Part shown: one piece after another, positions 35,313 to 48,743 of the stretch
Layout of the letters: every line of letters begins with the position of its first letter
Numbering within the stretch: position 1 is the first letter of the stretch
Assembly (NCBI GenBank): GCA_031769625.1
Contig: JAUIMM010002314.1
Span: 186,001-250,000 of the forward strand
Origin: Taudactylus pleione
Taxonomy: Eukaryota; Chordata; Amphibia; Anura; Myobatrachidae
Direction of reading: 5' to 3'
DNA: 64,000 bases
Notes under the pieces: generated by a model
What the model saw: the letters and a program-made list of their open reading frames with translations, nothing else
Databases searched by the model: none
What the model was told of the DNA's origin: nothing
Translations under genes and position numbers: made by a program

Positions 35313-37336
35313 TCCTCTTGTAGCAAACACAGACAGCTCAAAATTTCACTGGATGTGTTGAAGACCAAGACCTACAAATGTGATGTGAAATGGTTTTTCT
35401 CCCATGTTGCGTTTAAGAGAAAACAGCAATTGCTCGTTTTAAGCCAAAACGCATTGAAAGCAATGGAAACAACAAAAGCGCATACTTTGTGTTATCTCCT
35501 CTTGTAGCAAACACAGACAGCTCAAAATTTCACTGGATGTGTTGAAGACCAAGACCCACAAATGTGATGTGAAATGGTTTTTCTCTCATGTTGCGTTTAA
35601 GAGAAAACAGCAAATGCATGTTTTAGGCCAAAATGCATTGAAAGCAATGGAAACAACAAAAGCGCATACATTGTGATATCTCCTCTTGTAGCAAACACAG
35701 ACAGCTCAAAATGTCACTGGATGTGTTGAAGACCAAGACACACAAATGTGATGTGAAATTGTTTTTCTCCCATGTTGCGTTTAAGAGAAAACAGCAATTG
35801 CTCGTTTTAGGCCAAAATGCATTGAAAGCAATGGAAACAACAAAAGCGCATACTTTGTGTTATCTCCTCTTGTAGCAAACACAGACAGCTCAAAATTTCA
35901 CCAGATCTGTTGAAGACCAAGACCCACAAATGTGATGTGAAATGGTTTTTCTCCCATGTTGCATTTAAGAGAAAACAGCAAATGAACGTTTTAGGCCAAA
36001 ATGCATTGAAAACAATGGAAACATCAAAAGCGCATACTTTGTGTTATCTCCTCTTGTAGCAAACACAGACAGCTCAAAATTTCACCGGATGTGTTGAAGA
36101 CCAAGACCCACAAATGTGATGTGAAATGGTTTTTCTCTCATGTTGTGTTTAAGAGAAAACAGCAAATGCAGGTTTTAGGCCAAAATGCATTGAAAGCAAT
36201 GGAAATAACAAGAGCGCATCCTTTGTGTTATCTCCTCTTGTAGCAAACACAGACAGCTCAAAATTTCACCAGATCTGTTGAAGACCAAGCCCCACAAATG
36301 TGATGTGAAATGGTTTTTCTCCCATGTTGCGTTTAAGAGAAAACAGCAAATGCACGTTTTAGGCCAAAATGCTTTGAAAACAATGGAAACAACAAAAGCG
36401 CATCCTTTGTGTTATCTCCTCTTGTAGCAAACACAGACAGCTCAAAATTTCACTGGATGTGTTGAAGACCAAGACCCAAAAAATGTGATGTGAAATGGTT
36501 TTTCTCCCATGTTGCGTTTAAGAGAAAACAGCAATTGCTCGTTTTAGGCCAAAATGCATTGAAAGCAATGGAAACAACAAAAGCGCATACTTTGTGTTAT
36601 CTCCTCTTGTAGCAAACACAGACAGCTCAAAATTTCACTGGATGTGTTGAAGACCAAGACCCACAAATGTGATGTGAAATGGTTTTTCTCCCATGTTGCG
36701 TTTAAGAGAAAACGGCAAATGCATGTTTTAGGCCAAAATGCATTGAAAGCAATGGAAACAACAAAAGCGCATACATTGTGATATCTCCTCTTGTAGCAAA
36801 CACAGGCAGCTCAAAATTTCACAGCATGTGTTGAAGACCAAGACCCACAAATGTGATGTGAAATGGTTTTCTCTCATGTTGCGTTTAAGAGAAAACTGCA
36901 AATGCACGTTTTAGGCCAAAATGCATTGAAAGCAATGGAAATAACAAAAGCGCATACTTTGTGTTATCTCCTCTTGTAGCAAACACAGACAGCTCAAAAT
37001 TTCACCAGATCTGTTGAAGACCAAGACCCACAAATGTGATGTGAAATGGTTTTTCTCCCATGTTGCATTTAAGAGAAAACAGCAAATGAACGTTTTAGGC
37101 CAAAATGCATTGAAAACAATGGAAACATCAAAAGCGCATACTTTGTGTTATCTCCTCTTGTAGCAAACACAGACAGCTCAAAATTTCACCGGATGTGTTG
37201 AAGACCAAGACCCACAAATGTGATGTGAAATGGTTTTTCTCTCATGTTGTGTTTAAGAGAAAACAGCAAATGCAGGTTTTAGGCCAAAATGCATTGAAAG
37301 CAATGGAAATAACAAGAGCGCATCCTTTGTGTTATC

Positions 37337-37520
37337 TCCTCTTGTAGCAAACACAGACAGCTCAAAATTTCACCAGATCTGTTGAAGACCAAGCCCCACA
37401 AATGTGATGTGAAATGGTTTTTCTCCCATGTTGCGTTTAAGAGAAAACAGCAATTGCTCGTTTTAGGCCAAAATGCATTGAAAGCAATGGAAACAACAAA
37501 AGCGCATACTTTGTGTTATC
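37337..37520 (+). repeat. Chimeric monomer marking a one-monomer deletion
   Basis: The left half is the accagatctg/aagcccc type. The right half is the cacgagatg-type tail (cagcaattgctcg, gcattg, aaagc). In the 28321-28688 region the two parents are separate consecutive monomers. The switch lies between the aagcccc marker (about position 58) and position 114. The following monomer carries a private cacttgatg near 37556. Confidence 0.85.
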
Positions 37521-40500
37521 TCCTCTTGTAGCAAACACAGACAGCTCAAAATTTCACTTGATGTGTTGAAGACCAAGACCCACAAATTTGATGTGAAATG
37601 GTTATTCTCCCATGTTGCGTTTAAGAGAAAACAGCAATTGCTCGTTTTAGGCCAAAATGCATTGAAAGCAATGGAAACAACAAAAGCGCATACTTTGTGT
37701 TATCTCCTCTTGTAGCAAACACAGACAGCTCAAAATTTCACTGGATGTGTTGAAGACCAAGACCCACAAATGTGATGTGAAATGGTTTTTCTCCCATGTT
37801 GCATTTAAGAGAAAACAGCAAATGCATGTTTTAGGCCAAAATGCATTGAAAGCAATGGAAACAACAAAAGCGCATACATTGTGATATCTCCTCTTGTAGC
37901 AAACACAGACAGCTCAAAATTTCACTGGATGTGTTGAAGACCAAGACCCACAAATGTGATGTGAAATGGTTTTTCTCTCATGTTGTGTTTAAGAGAAAAC
38001 AGCCAATGCACGTTTTAGGCCAAAATGCATTGAAAGCAATGGAAATAACAAAAGCGCATCCTTTGGGTTATCTCCTCTTGTAGCAAACACAGACAGCTCA
38101 AAATTTCACTGGATCTGTTGAAGACCAAGACCCACAAATGTGATGTGAAATGGTTTTTCTCCCATGTTGCGTTTAAGAGAAAACAGCAATTGCTCGTTTT
38201 AGGCCAAAATGCATTGAAAGCAATGGAAACAACAAAAGTGCATACTTTGTGTTATCTCCTCTTGTAGCAAACACAGACAGCTCAAAATTTCACTGGATGT
38301 GTTGAAGACCAAGACCCACAAATGTGATGTGAAATGGTTTTTCTCTCATGTTGTGTTTAAGAGAAAACTGCAAATGCACGTTTTAGGCCAAAATGCATTG
38401 AAAGCAATGGAAATAACAAAAGCGCATACTTTGTGTTATCTCCTCTTGTAGCAAACACAGACAGCTCAAAATTTCACCAGATCTGTTGAAGACCAAGACC
38501 CAGAAATGTGATGTGAAATGGTTTTTCTCCCATGTTGCGTTTAAGAGAAAACAGCAAATGCACGTTTTAGGCCAAAATGCATTGAAAACAATGGAAACAA
38601 CAAAAGCGCATACTTTGTGTTATCTCCTCTTGTAGCAAACACAGACAGCTCAAAATTTCACTGGATGTGTTGAAGACCAAGACCTACAAATGTGATGTGA
38701 AATGGTTTTTCTCCCATGTTGCGTTTAAGAGAAAACAGCAATTGCTCGTTTTAAGCCAAAATGCATTGAAAGCAATGGAAACAACAAAAGCGCATACTTT
38801 GTGTTATCTCCTCTTGTAGCAAACACAGACAGCTCAAAATTTCACTGGATGTGTTGAAGACCAAGACCCACAAATGTGATGTGAAATGGTTTTTCTCTCA
38901 TGTTGCGTTTAAGAGAAAACTGCAAATGCACGTTTTAGGCCAAAATGCATTGAAAGCAATGGAAATAACAAAAGCACATACTTTGTGTTATCTCCTCTTG
39001 TAACAAACACAGACAGCTCAAAATGTCAATGGATGTGTTGAAGACCAAGACACACAAATGTGATGTGAAATTGTTTTTCTCCCATGTTGCGTTTAAGAGA
39101 AAACAGCAATTGCTCGTTTTAGGCCAAAATGCATTGAAAGCAATGGAAACAACAAAAGCGCATACTTTGTGTTATCTCCTCTTGTAGCAAACACAGACAG
39201 CTCAAAATTTCACTGGATGTGTTGAAGACCAAGACCCACAAATGTGATGTGAAATGGTTTTTCTCTCATGTTGTGTTTAAGAGAAAACAGCAAATGCACG
39301 TTTTAGGCCAAAATGCATTGAAAGCAATGGAAATAACAAAAGTGCATCCTTTGTGTTATCTCCTCTTGTAGCAAACACAGACAGCTCAAAATTTCACCAG
39401 ATCTGTTGAAGACCAAGACCCACAAATGTGATGTGAAATGGTTTTTCTCCCATGTTGCATTTAAGAGAAAACAGCAAATGAACATTTTAGGCCAAAATGC
39501 ATTGAAAACAATGGAAACAACAAAAGCGCATACTTTGTGTTATCTCCTCTTGTAGCAAACACAGACAGCTCAAAATTTCACTGGATGTGTTGAAGACCAA
39601 GACCCACAAATGTGATGTGAAATGGTTTTTCTCCCATGTTGCGTTTAAGAGAAAACAGCAATTGCTCGTTTTAGGCCAAAATGCATTGAAAGCAATGGAA
39701 ACAACAAAAGCGCATACTTTGTGTTATCTCCTCTTGTAGCAAACACAGACAGCTCAAAATTTCACTGGATGTGTTGAAGACCAAGACCCACAAATGTGAT
39801 GTGAAATGGTTATTCTCCCATGTTGCGTTTAAGAGAAAACAGCAATTGCTCGTTTTAGGCCAAAATGCATTGAAAGCAATGGAAACAACAAAAGCGCATA
39901 CTTTGTGTTATCTCCTCTTGTAGCAAACACAGACAGCTCAAAATTTCACTGGATGTGTTGAAGACCAAGACCCACAAATGTGATGTGAAATGGTTATTCT
40001 CCCATGTTGCGTTTAAGAGAAAACAGCAATTGCTCGTTTTAGGCCAAAATGCATTGAAAGCAATGGAAACAACAAAAGCGCATACTTTGTGTTATCTCCT
40101 CTTGTAGCAAACACAGACAGCTCAAAATTTCACTGGATGTGTTGAAGACCAAGACCCACAAATGTGATGTGAAATGGTTTTTCTCTCATGTTGTGTTTAA
40201 GAGAAAACTGCAAATGCACGTTTTAGGCCAAAATGCATTGAAAGCAATGGAAACAACAAAAGCGCATACTTTGTGTTATCTCCTCTTGTAGCAAACACAG
40301 ACAGCTCAAAATTTCACCAGATCTGTTGAAGACCAAGACCCACAAATGTGATGTGAAATGGTTTTTCTCCCATGTTGCGTTTAAGAGAAAACAGCAAATG
40401 CACGTTTTAGGCCAAAATGCATTGAAAACAATGGAAACAACAAAAGCGCATACTTTGTGTTATCTCCTCTTGTAGCAAACACAGACAGCTCAAAATTTCA

Positions 40501-43500
40501 CTGGATGTGTTGAAGACCAAGACCCAAAAAATGTGATGTGAAATGGTTTTTCTCCCATGTTGCGTTTAAGAGAAAACAGCAATTGCTCGTTTTAGGCCAA
40601 AATGCATTGAAAGCAATGGAAACAACAAAAGCGCATACTTTGTGTTATCTCCTCTTGTAGCAAACACAGACAGCTCAAAATTTCACTGGATGTGTTGAAG
40701 ACCAAGACCCACAAATGTGATGTGAAATGGTTTTCTCTCATGTTGCGTTTAAGAGAAAACTGCAAATGCACGTTTTAGGCCAAAATGCATTGAAAGCAAT
40801 GGAAATAACAAAAGCGCATACTTTGTGTTATCTCCTCTTGTAGCAAACACAGACAGCTCAAAATTTCACCAGATCTGTTGAAGACCAAGACCCACAAATG
40901 TGATGTGAAATGGTTTTTCTCCCATGTTGCATTTAAGAGAAAACAGCAAATGAACGTTTTAGGCCAAAATGCATTGAAAACAATGGAAACATCAAAAGCG
41001 CATACTTTGTGTTATCTCCTCTTGTAGCAAACACAGACAGCTCAAAATTTCACCGGATGTGTTGAAGACCAAGACCCACAAATGTGATGTGAAATGGTTT
41101 TTCTCTCATGTTGTGTTTAAGAGAAAACAGCAAATGCAGGTTTTAGGCCAAAATGCATTGAAAGCAATGGAAATAACAAGAGCGCATCCTTTGTGTTATC
41201 TCCTCTTGTAGCAAACACAGACAGCTCAAAATTTCACCAGATCTGTTGAAGACCAAGCCCCACAAATGTGATGTGAAATGGTTTTTCTCCCATGTTGCGT
41301 TTAAGAGAAAACAGCAAATGCACGTTTTAGGCCAAAATGCTTTGAAAACAATGGAAACAACAAAAGCGCATCCTTTGTGTTATCTCCTCTTGTAGCAAAC
41401 ACAGACAGCTCAAAATTTCACGAGATGTGTTGAAGACCAAGACCCACAAATGTGATGTGAAATGGTTTTTCTCCCATGTTGCGTTTAAGAGAAAACAGCA
41501 ATTGCTCGTTTTAGGCCAAAATGCATTGAAAGCAATGGAAACAACAAAAGCGCATACTTTGTGTTATCTCCTCTTGTAGCAAACACAGACAGCTCAAAAT
41601 TTCACTGGATGTGTTGAAGACCAAGACCCACAAATTTGATGTGAAATGGTTATTCTCCCATGTTGCGTTTAAGAGAAAACAGCAATTGCTCGTTTTAGGC
41701 CAAAATGCATTGAAAGCAATGGAAACAACAAAAGCGCATACTTTGTGTTATCTCCTCTTGTAGCAAACACAGACAGCTCAAAATTTCACTGGATGTGTTG
41801 AAGACCAAGACCCACAAATGTGATGTGAAATGGTTTTTCTCCCATGTTGCATTTAAGAGAAAACAGCAAATGCATGTTTTAGGCCAAAATGCATTGAAAG
41901 CAATGGAAACAACAAAAGCGCATACATTGTGATATCTCCTCTTGTAGCAAACACAGACAGCTCAAAATTTCACTGGATGTGTTGAAGACCAAGACCCACA
42001 AATGTGATGTGAAATGGTTTTTCTCTCATGTTGTGTTTAAGAGAAAACAGCCAATGCACGTTTTAGGCCAAAATGCATTGAAAGCAATGGAAATAACAAA
42101 AGCGCATCCTTTGGGTTATCTCCTCTTGTAGCAAACACAGACAGCTCAAAATTTCACTGGATCTGTTGAAGACCAAGACCCACAAATGTGATGTGAAATG
42201 GTTTTTCTCCCATGTTGCATTTAAGAGAAAACAGCAAATGCATGTTTTAGGCTAAAATGCATTGAAAGCAATGGAAACAACAAAAGCGCATACATTGTGA
42301 TTTCTCCTCTTGTAGCAAACACAGACAGCTCAAAATTTCACTGGATGTGTTGAAGACCAAGACCCACAAATGTGATGTGAAATGGTTTTTCTCCCATGTT
42401 GCGTTTAAGAGAAAACAGCAATTGCTCGTTTTAGGCCAAAATGCATTGAAAGCAATGGAAACAACAAAAGTGCATACTTTGTGTTATCTCCTCTTGTAGC
42501 AAACACAGACAGCTCAAAATTTCACTGGATGTGTTGAAGACCAAGACCCACAAATGTGATGTGAAATGGTTTTTCTCTCATGTTGTGTTTAAGAGAAAAC
42601 TGCAAATGCACGTTTTAGGCCAAAATGCATTGAAAGCAATGGAAATAACAAAAGCGCATACTTTGTGTTATCTCCTCTTGTAGCAAACACAGACAGCTCA
42701 AAATTTCACCAGATCTGTTGAAGACCAAGACCCAGAAATGTGATGTGAAATGGTTTTTCTCCCATGTTGCGTTTAAGAGAAAACAGCAAATGCACGTTTT
42801 AGGCCAAAATGCTTTGAAAACAATGGAAACAACAAAAGCGCATCCTTTGTGTTATCTCCTCTTGTAGCAAACACAGACAGCTCAAAATTTCACGAGATGT
42901 GTTGAAGACCAAGACCCACAAATGTGATGTGAAATGGTTTTTCTCCCATGTTGCGTTTAAGAGAAAACAGCAATTGCTCGTTTTAGGCCAAAATGCATTG
43001 AAAGCAATGGAAACAACAAAAGCGCATACTTTGTGTTATCTCCTCTTGTAGCAAACACAGACAGCTCAAAATTTCACTGGATGTGTTGAAGACCAAGACC
43101 CACAAATTTGATGTGAATTGGTTATTCTCCCATGTTGCGTTTAAGAGAAAACAGCAATTGCTCGTTTTAGGCCAAAATGCATTGAAAGCAATGGAAACAA
43201 CAAAAGCGCATACTTTGTGTTATCTCCTCTTGTAGCAAACACAGACAGCTCAAAATTTCACTGGATGTGTTGAAGACCAAGACCCACAAATGTGATGTGA
43301 AATGGTTTTTCTCCCATGTTGCATTTAAGAGAAAACAGCAAATGCATGTTTTAGGCCAAAATGCATTGAAAGCAATGGAAACAACAAAAGCGCATACATT
43401 GTGATATCTCCTCTTGTAGCAAACACAGACAGCTCAAAATTTCACTGGATGTGTTGAAGACCAAGACCCACAAATGTGATGTGAAATGGTTTTTCTCTCA

Positions 43501-46500
43501 TGTTGTGTTTAAGAGAAAACAGCCAATGCACGTTTTAGGCCAAAATGCATTGAAAGCAATGGAAATAACAAAAGCGCATCCTTTGGGTTATCTCCTCTTG
43601 TAGCAAACACAGACAGCTCAAAATTTCACTGGATCTGTTGAAGACCAAGACCCACAAATGTGATGTGAAATGGTTTTTCTCCCATGTTGCATTTAAGAGA
43701 AAACAGCAAATGCATGTTTTAGGCTAAAATGCATTGAAAGCAATGGAAACAACAAAAGCGCATACATTGTGATTTCTCCTCTTGTAGCAAACACAGACAG
43801 CTCAAAATTTCACTGGATGTGTTGAAGACCAAGACCCACAAATGTGATGTGAAATGGTTTTTCTCCCATGTTGCGTTTAAGAGAAAACAGCAATTGCTCG
43901 TTTTAGGCCAAAATGCATTGAAAGCAATGGAAACAACAAAAGTGCATACTTTGTGTTATCTCCTCTTGTAGCAAACACAGACAGCTCAAAATTTCACTGG
44001 ATGTGTTGAAAGACCAAGACCCACAAATGTGATGTGAAATGGTTTTTCTCTCATGTTGTGTTTAAGAGAAAACTGCAAATGCACGTTTTAGGCCAAAATG
44101 CATTGAAAGCAATGGAAATAACAAAAGCGCATACTTTGTGTTATCTCCTCTTGTAGCAAACACAGACAGCTCAAAATTTCACTGGATGTGTTGAAGACCA
44201 AGACCTACAAATGTGATGTGAAATGGTTTTTCTCCCATGTTGCGTTTAAGAGAAAACAGCAATTGCTCGTTTTAAGCCAAAACGCATTGAAAGCAATGGA
44301 AACAACAAAAGCGCATACTTTGTGTTATCTCCTCTTGTAGCAAACACAGACAGCTCAAAATTTCACTGGATGTGTTGAAGACCAAGACCCACAAATGTGA
44401 TGTGAAATGGTTTTTCTCTCATGTTGCGTTTAAGAGAAAACAGCAAATGCATGTTTTAGGCCAAAATGCATTGAAAGCAATGGAAACAACAAAAGCGCAT
44501 ACATTGTGATATCTCCTCTTGTAGCAAACACAGACAGCTCAAAATGTCACTGGATGTGTTGAAGACCAAGACACACAAATGTGATGTGAAATTGTTTTTC
44601 TCCCATGTTGCGTTTAAGAGAAAACAGCAATTGCTCGTTTTAGGCCAAAATGCATTGAAAGCAATGGAAACAACAAAAGCGCATACTTTGTGTTATCTCC
44701 TCTTGTAGCAAACACAGACAGCTCAAAATTTCACTGGATGTGTTGAAGACCAAGACCCATAAATGTGATGTGAAATGGTTTTTCTCTCATGTTGTGTTTA
44801 AGAGAAAACAGCAAATGCACGTTTTAGGCCAAAATGCATTGAAAGCAATGGAAATAACAAAAGTGCATCCTTTGTGTTATCTCCTCTTGTAGCAAACACA
44901 GACAGCTCAAAATTTCACTGGATGTGTTGAAGACCAAGACCCACAAATGTGATGTGAAATGGTTTTTCTCCCATGTTGCATTTAAGAGAAAACAGCAAAT
45001 GAACGTTTTAGGCCAAAATGCATTGAAAACAATGGAAACAACAAAAGCGCATACTTTGTGTTATCTCCTCTTGTAGCAAACACAGACAGCTCAAAATTTC
45101 ACTGGATGTGTTGAAGACCAAGACCCACAAATGTGATGTGAAATGGTTTTTCTCCCATGTTGCGTTTAAGAGAAAACAGCAATTGCTCGTTTTAGGCCAA
45201 AATGCATTGAAAGCAATGGAAACAACAAAAGCGCATACTTTGTGTTATCTCCTCTTGTAGCAAACACAGACAGCTCAAAATTTCACTGGATGTGTTGAAG
45301 ACCAAGACCCACAAATGTGATGTGAAATGGTTTTTCTCCCATGTTGCGTTTAAGAGAAAACAGCAAATGCATGTTTTAGGCCAAAATGCATTGAAAGCAA
45401 TGGAAACAACAAAAGCGCATACTTTGTGTTATCTCCTCTTGTAGCAAACACAGACAGCTCAAAATTTCACTGGATGTGTTGAAGACCAAGACACACAAAT
45501 GTGATGTGAAATGGTTTTTCTCCCATGTTGCGTTTAAGAGAAAACAGCAATTGCTCGTTTTAGGCCAAAATGCATTGAAAGCAATGGAAACAACAAAAGC
45601 GCATACTTTGTGTTATCTCCTCTTGTAGCAAACACAGACAGCTCAAAATTTCACTGGATGTGTTGAAGACCAAGACCCACAAATGTGATGTGAAATGGTT
45701 TTTCTCTCATGTTGTGTTTAAGAGAAAACAGCAAATGCACGTTTTAGGCCAAAATGCATTGAAAGCAATGGAAATAACAAAAGTGCATCCTTTGTGTTAT
45801 TTCATCTTGTAGGAAACACAGACAGCTCAAAATTTCACCAGATCTGTTGAAGACCAAGACCCACAAATGTGATGTGAAATGGTTTTTCTCCCATGTTGCA
45901 TTTAAGAGAAAACAGCAAATGAACGTTTTAGGCCAAAATGCATTGAAAACAATGGAAACAACAAAAGCGCATACTTTGTGTTATCTCCTCTTGTAGCAAA
46001 CACAGACAGCTCAAAATTTCACTGGATGTGTTGAAGACCAAGACCCACAAATGTGATGTGAAATGGTTTTTCTCTCATGTTGTGTTTAAGAGAAAACAGC
46101 AAATGCACGTTTTAGGCCAAAATGCATTGAAAGCAATGGAAATAACAAAAGCGCATCCTTTGTGTTATCTCCTCTTGTAGCAAACACAGACAGCTCAAAA
46201 TTTCACTGGATGTGTTGAAGACCAAGACCCACAAATGTGATGTGAAATGGTTTTTCTCCCATGTTGCGTTTAAGAGAAAACAGCAAATGCATGTTTTAGG
46301 CCAAAATGCATTGAAAGCAATGGAAACAACAAAAGCGCATACATTGTGATATCTCCTCTTGTAGCAAACACAGGCAGCTCAAAATTTCACAGCATGTGTT
46401 GAAGACCAAGACCCACAAATGTGATGTGAAATGGTTTTCTCTCATGTTGCGTTTAAGAGAAAACTGCAAATGCACGTTTTAGGCCAAAATGCATTGAAAG

Positions 46501-46901
46501 CAATGGAAACAAAAGCGGATACTTTGTGTTATCTCCTCTTGTAGCAAACACAGACAGCTCAAAATTTCACCAGATCTGTTGAAGACCAAGACCCACAAAT
46601 GTGATGTGAAATGGTTTTTCTCCCATGTTGCATTTAAGAGAAAACAGCAAATGAACGTTTTAGGCCAAAATGCATTGAAAGCAATGGAAATAACAAAAGC
46701 GCATACTTTGTGTTATCTCCTCTTGTAGCAAACACAGACAGCTCAAAATTTCACCAGATCTGTTGAAGACCAAGACCCAGAAATGTGATGTGAAATGGTT
46801 TTTCTCCCATGTTGCGTTTAAGAGAAAACAGCAAATGCACGTTTTAGGCCAAAATGCTTTGAAAACAATGGAAACAACAAAAGCGCATCCTTTGTGTTAT
46901 C

Positions 46902-47088
46902 TCCTCTTGTAGCAAACACAGGACAGCTCAAAATTTCACGAGATGTGTTGAAGACCAAGACCCACAAATGTGATGTGAAATGGTTTTTTCTCCCATGTTG
47001 CGTTTAAGAGAAAACAGCAATTGCTCGTTTTAGGCCAAAAGGCATTGAAAGCAATGGAAACAACAAAAGCGCATACTTTGTGTTAATC
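46902..47088 (+). repeat. Anomalous 187-bp cacgagatg monomer with three extra bases
   Basis: Compared with the same monomer at 47824 and elsewhere, this copy has an extra G (cacaggacagc, near 46920), an extra T in the T run (ggttttttctccc, near 46985), a T-to-G change (aaaaggcattg, near 47041) and an extra A (gttaatctcc, near 47085). The monomer before last also lacks three bases (ggaaacaaaagcgg near 46505). Extra bases in or beside short runs, private to one copy, suggest consensus error; real local decay is the alternative. Confidence 0.88.
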
Positions 47089-47272
47089 TCCTCTTGTAGC
47101 AAACACAGACAGCTCAAAATTTCACTGGATGTGTTGAAGACCAAGACCCACAAATTTGATGTGAATTGGTTATTCTCCCATGTTGCGTTTAAGAGAAAAC
47201 AGCAAATGCATGTTTTAGGCCAAAATGCATTGAAAGCAATGGAAACAACAAAAGCGCATACATTGTGATATC
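47089..47272 (+). repeat. Chimeric monomer at a five-monomer duplication junction
   Basis: The left part (cacaaatttg, gaattgg, ttattctccc, gcgttt) is the type seen intact at 48008. The right part (cagcaaatgcatg, acattgtgata) is the type that normally precedes the aggcagctc monomer, as at 46170. The switch lies between positions 99 and 114. What follows (aggcagctc; atgaacg; cccagaaatg; cacgagatg) repeats the four monomers found just upstream, so the chimera joins two copies of a five-monomer segment. Confidence 0.85.
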
Positions 47273-48559
47273 TCCTCTTGTAGCAAACACAGGCAGCTCA
47301 AAATTTCACAGCATGTGTTGAAGACCAAGACCCACAAATGTGATGTGAAATGGTTTTCTCTCATGTTGCGTTTAAGAGAAAACTGCAAATGCACGTTTTA
47401 GGCCAAAATGCATTGAAAGCAATGGAAATAACAAAAGCGGATACTTTGTGTTATCTCCTCTTGTAGCAAACACAGACAGCTCAAAATTTCACCAGATCTG
47501 TTGAAGACCAAGACCCACAAATGTGATGTGAAATGGTTTTTCTCCCATGTTGCATTTAAGAGAAAACAGCAAATGAACGTTTTAGGCCAAAATGCATTGA
47601 AAGCAATGGAAATAACAAAAGCGCATACTTTGTGTTATCTCCTCTTGTAGCAAACACAGACAGCTCAAAATTTCACCAGATCTGTTGAAGACCAAGACCC
47701 AGAAATGTGATGTGAAATGGTTTTTCTCCCATGTTGCGTTTAAGAGAAAACAGCAAATGCACGTTTTAGGCCAAAATGCTTTGAAAACAATGGAAACAAC
47801 AAAAGCGCATCCTTTGTGTTATCTCCTCTTGTAGCAAACACAGACAGCTCAAAATTTCACGAGATGTGTTGAAGACCAAGACCCACAAATGTGATGTGAA
47901 ATGGTTTTTCTCCCATGTTGCGTTTAAGAGAAAACAGCAATTGCTCGTTTTAGGCCAAAATGCATTGAAAGCAATGGAAACAACAAAAGCGCATACTTTG
48001 TGTTATCTCCTCTTGTAGCAAACACAGACAGCTCAAAATTTCACTGGATGTGTTGAAGACCAAGACCCACAAATTTGATGTGAATTGGTTATTCTCCCAT
48101 GTTGCGTTTAAGAGAAAACAGCAATTGCTCGTTTTAGGCCAAAATGCATTGAAAGCAATGGAAACAACAAAAGCGCATACTTTGTGTTATCTCCTCTTGT
48201 AGCAAACACAGACAGCTCAAAATTTCACTGGATGTGTTGAAGACCAAGACCCACAAATGTGATGTGAAATGGTTTTTCTCCCATGTTGCATTTAAGAGAA
48301 AACAGCAAATGCATGTTTTAGGCCAAAATGCATTGAAAGCAATGGAAACAACAAAAGCGCATACATTGTGATATCTCCTCTTGTAGCAAACACAGACAGC
48401 TCAAAATTTCACTGGATGTGTTGAAGACCAAGACCCACAAATGTGATGTGAAATGGTTTTTCTCTCATGTTGTGTTTAAGAGAAAACAGCCAATGCACGT
48501 TTTAGGCCAAAATGCATTGAAAGCAATGGAAATAACAAAAGCGCATCCTTTGGGTTATC

Positions 48560-48743
48560 TCCTCTTGTAGCAAACACAGACAGCTCAAAATTTCACTGGA
48601 TCTGTTGAAGACCAAGACCCACAAATGTGATGTGAAATGGTTTTTCTCCCATGTTGCATTTAAGAGAAAACAGCAAATGAACATTTTAGGCCAAAATGCA
48701 TTGAAAACAATGGAAACAACAAAAGCGCATACTTTGTGTTATC
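48560..48743 (+). repeat. Chimeric monomer replacing a seven-monomer stretch
   Basis: The left part is actggatctg, the type that follows the cagccaatgcacg/ctttgggtta monomer. The right part has aacatttt, aaaac and actttg, the type seen at 39361-39544. In the 28505-32552 unit these two parents are seven monomers apart, so the chimera records loss of seven monomers here. The parents share gcattt, so the switch can only be placed between about positions 44 and 121. Confidence 0.8.

Larger units (their letters stand above)
32553..41384 (+). repeat. HOR-F super-unit copy 1: 48 monomers, 8,832 bp
   Basis: The length is exactly 48 x 184. Layout: an 8-monomer module (32553-34024); seven of those eight again (34025-35312); three linking monomers including atgtcactgg; a truncated 6-monomer module at 35865-36416; a near-complete 6-monomer module at 36417-37520 ending in a chimera; then 21 monomers copied from the preceding 22-monomer unit. 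The block recurs downstream at offsets of 8,832 to 8,833 over its first 18 monomers and 9,199 over its last monomers. It is a mosaic built from the earlier units. Confidence 0.9.

Noticed and set aside
43959..44145. Extra A (gttgaaagacc near 44009) as a meaningful frame or length change
   Set aside because: It is a single-base gain in one monomer, possibly a sequencing error, and changes only the local offset (8,833 in place of 8,832).
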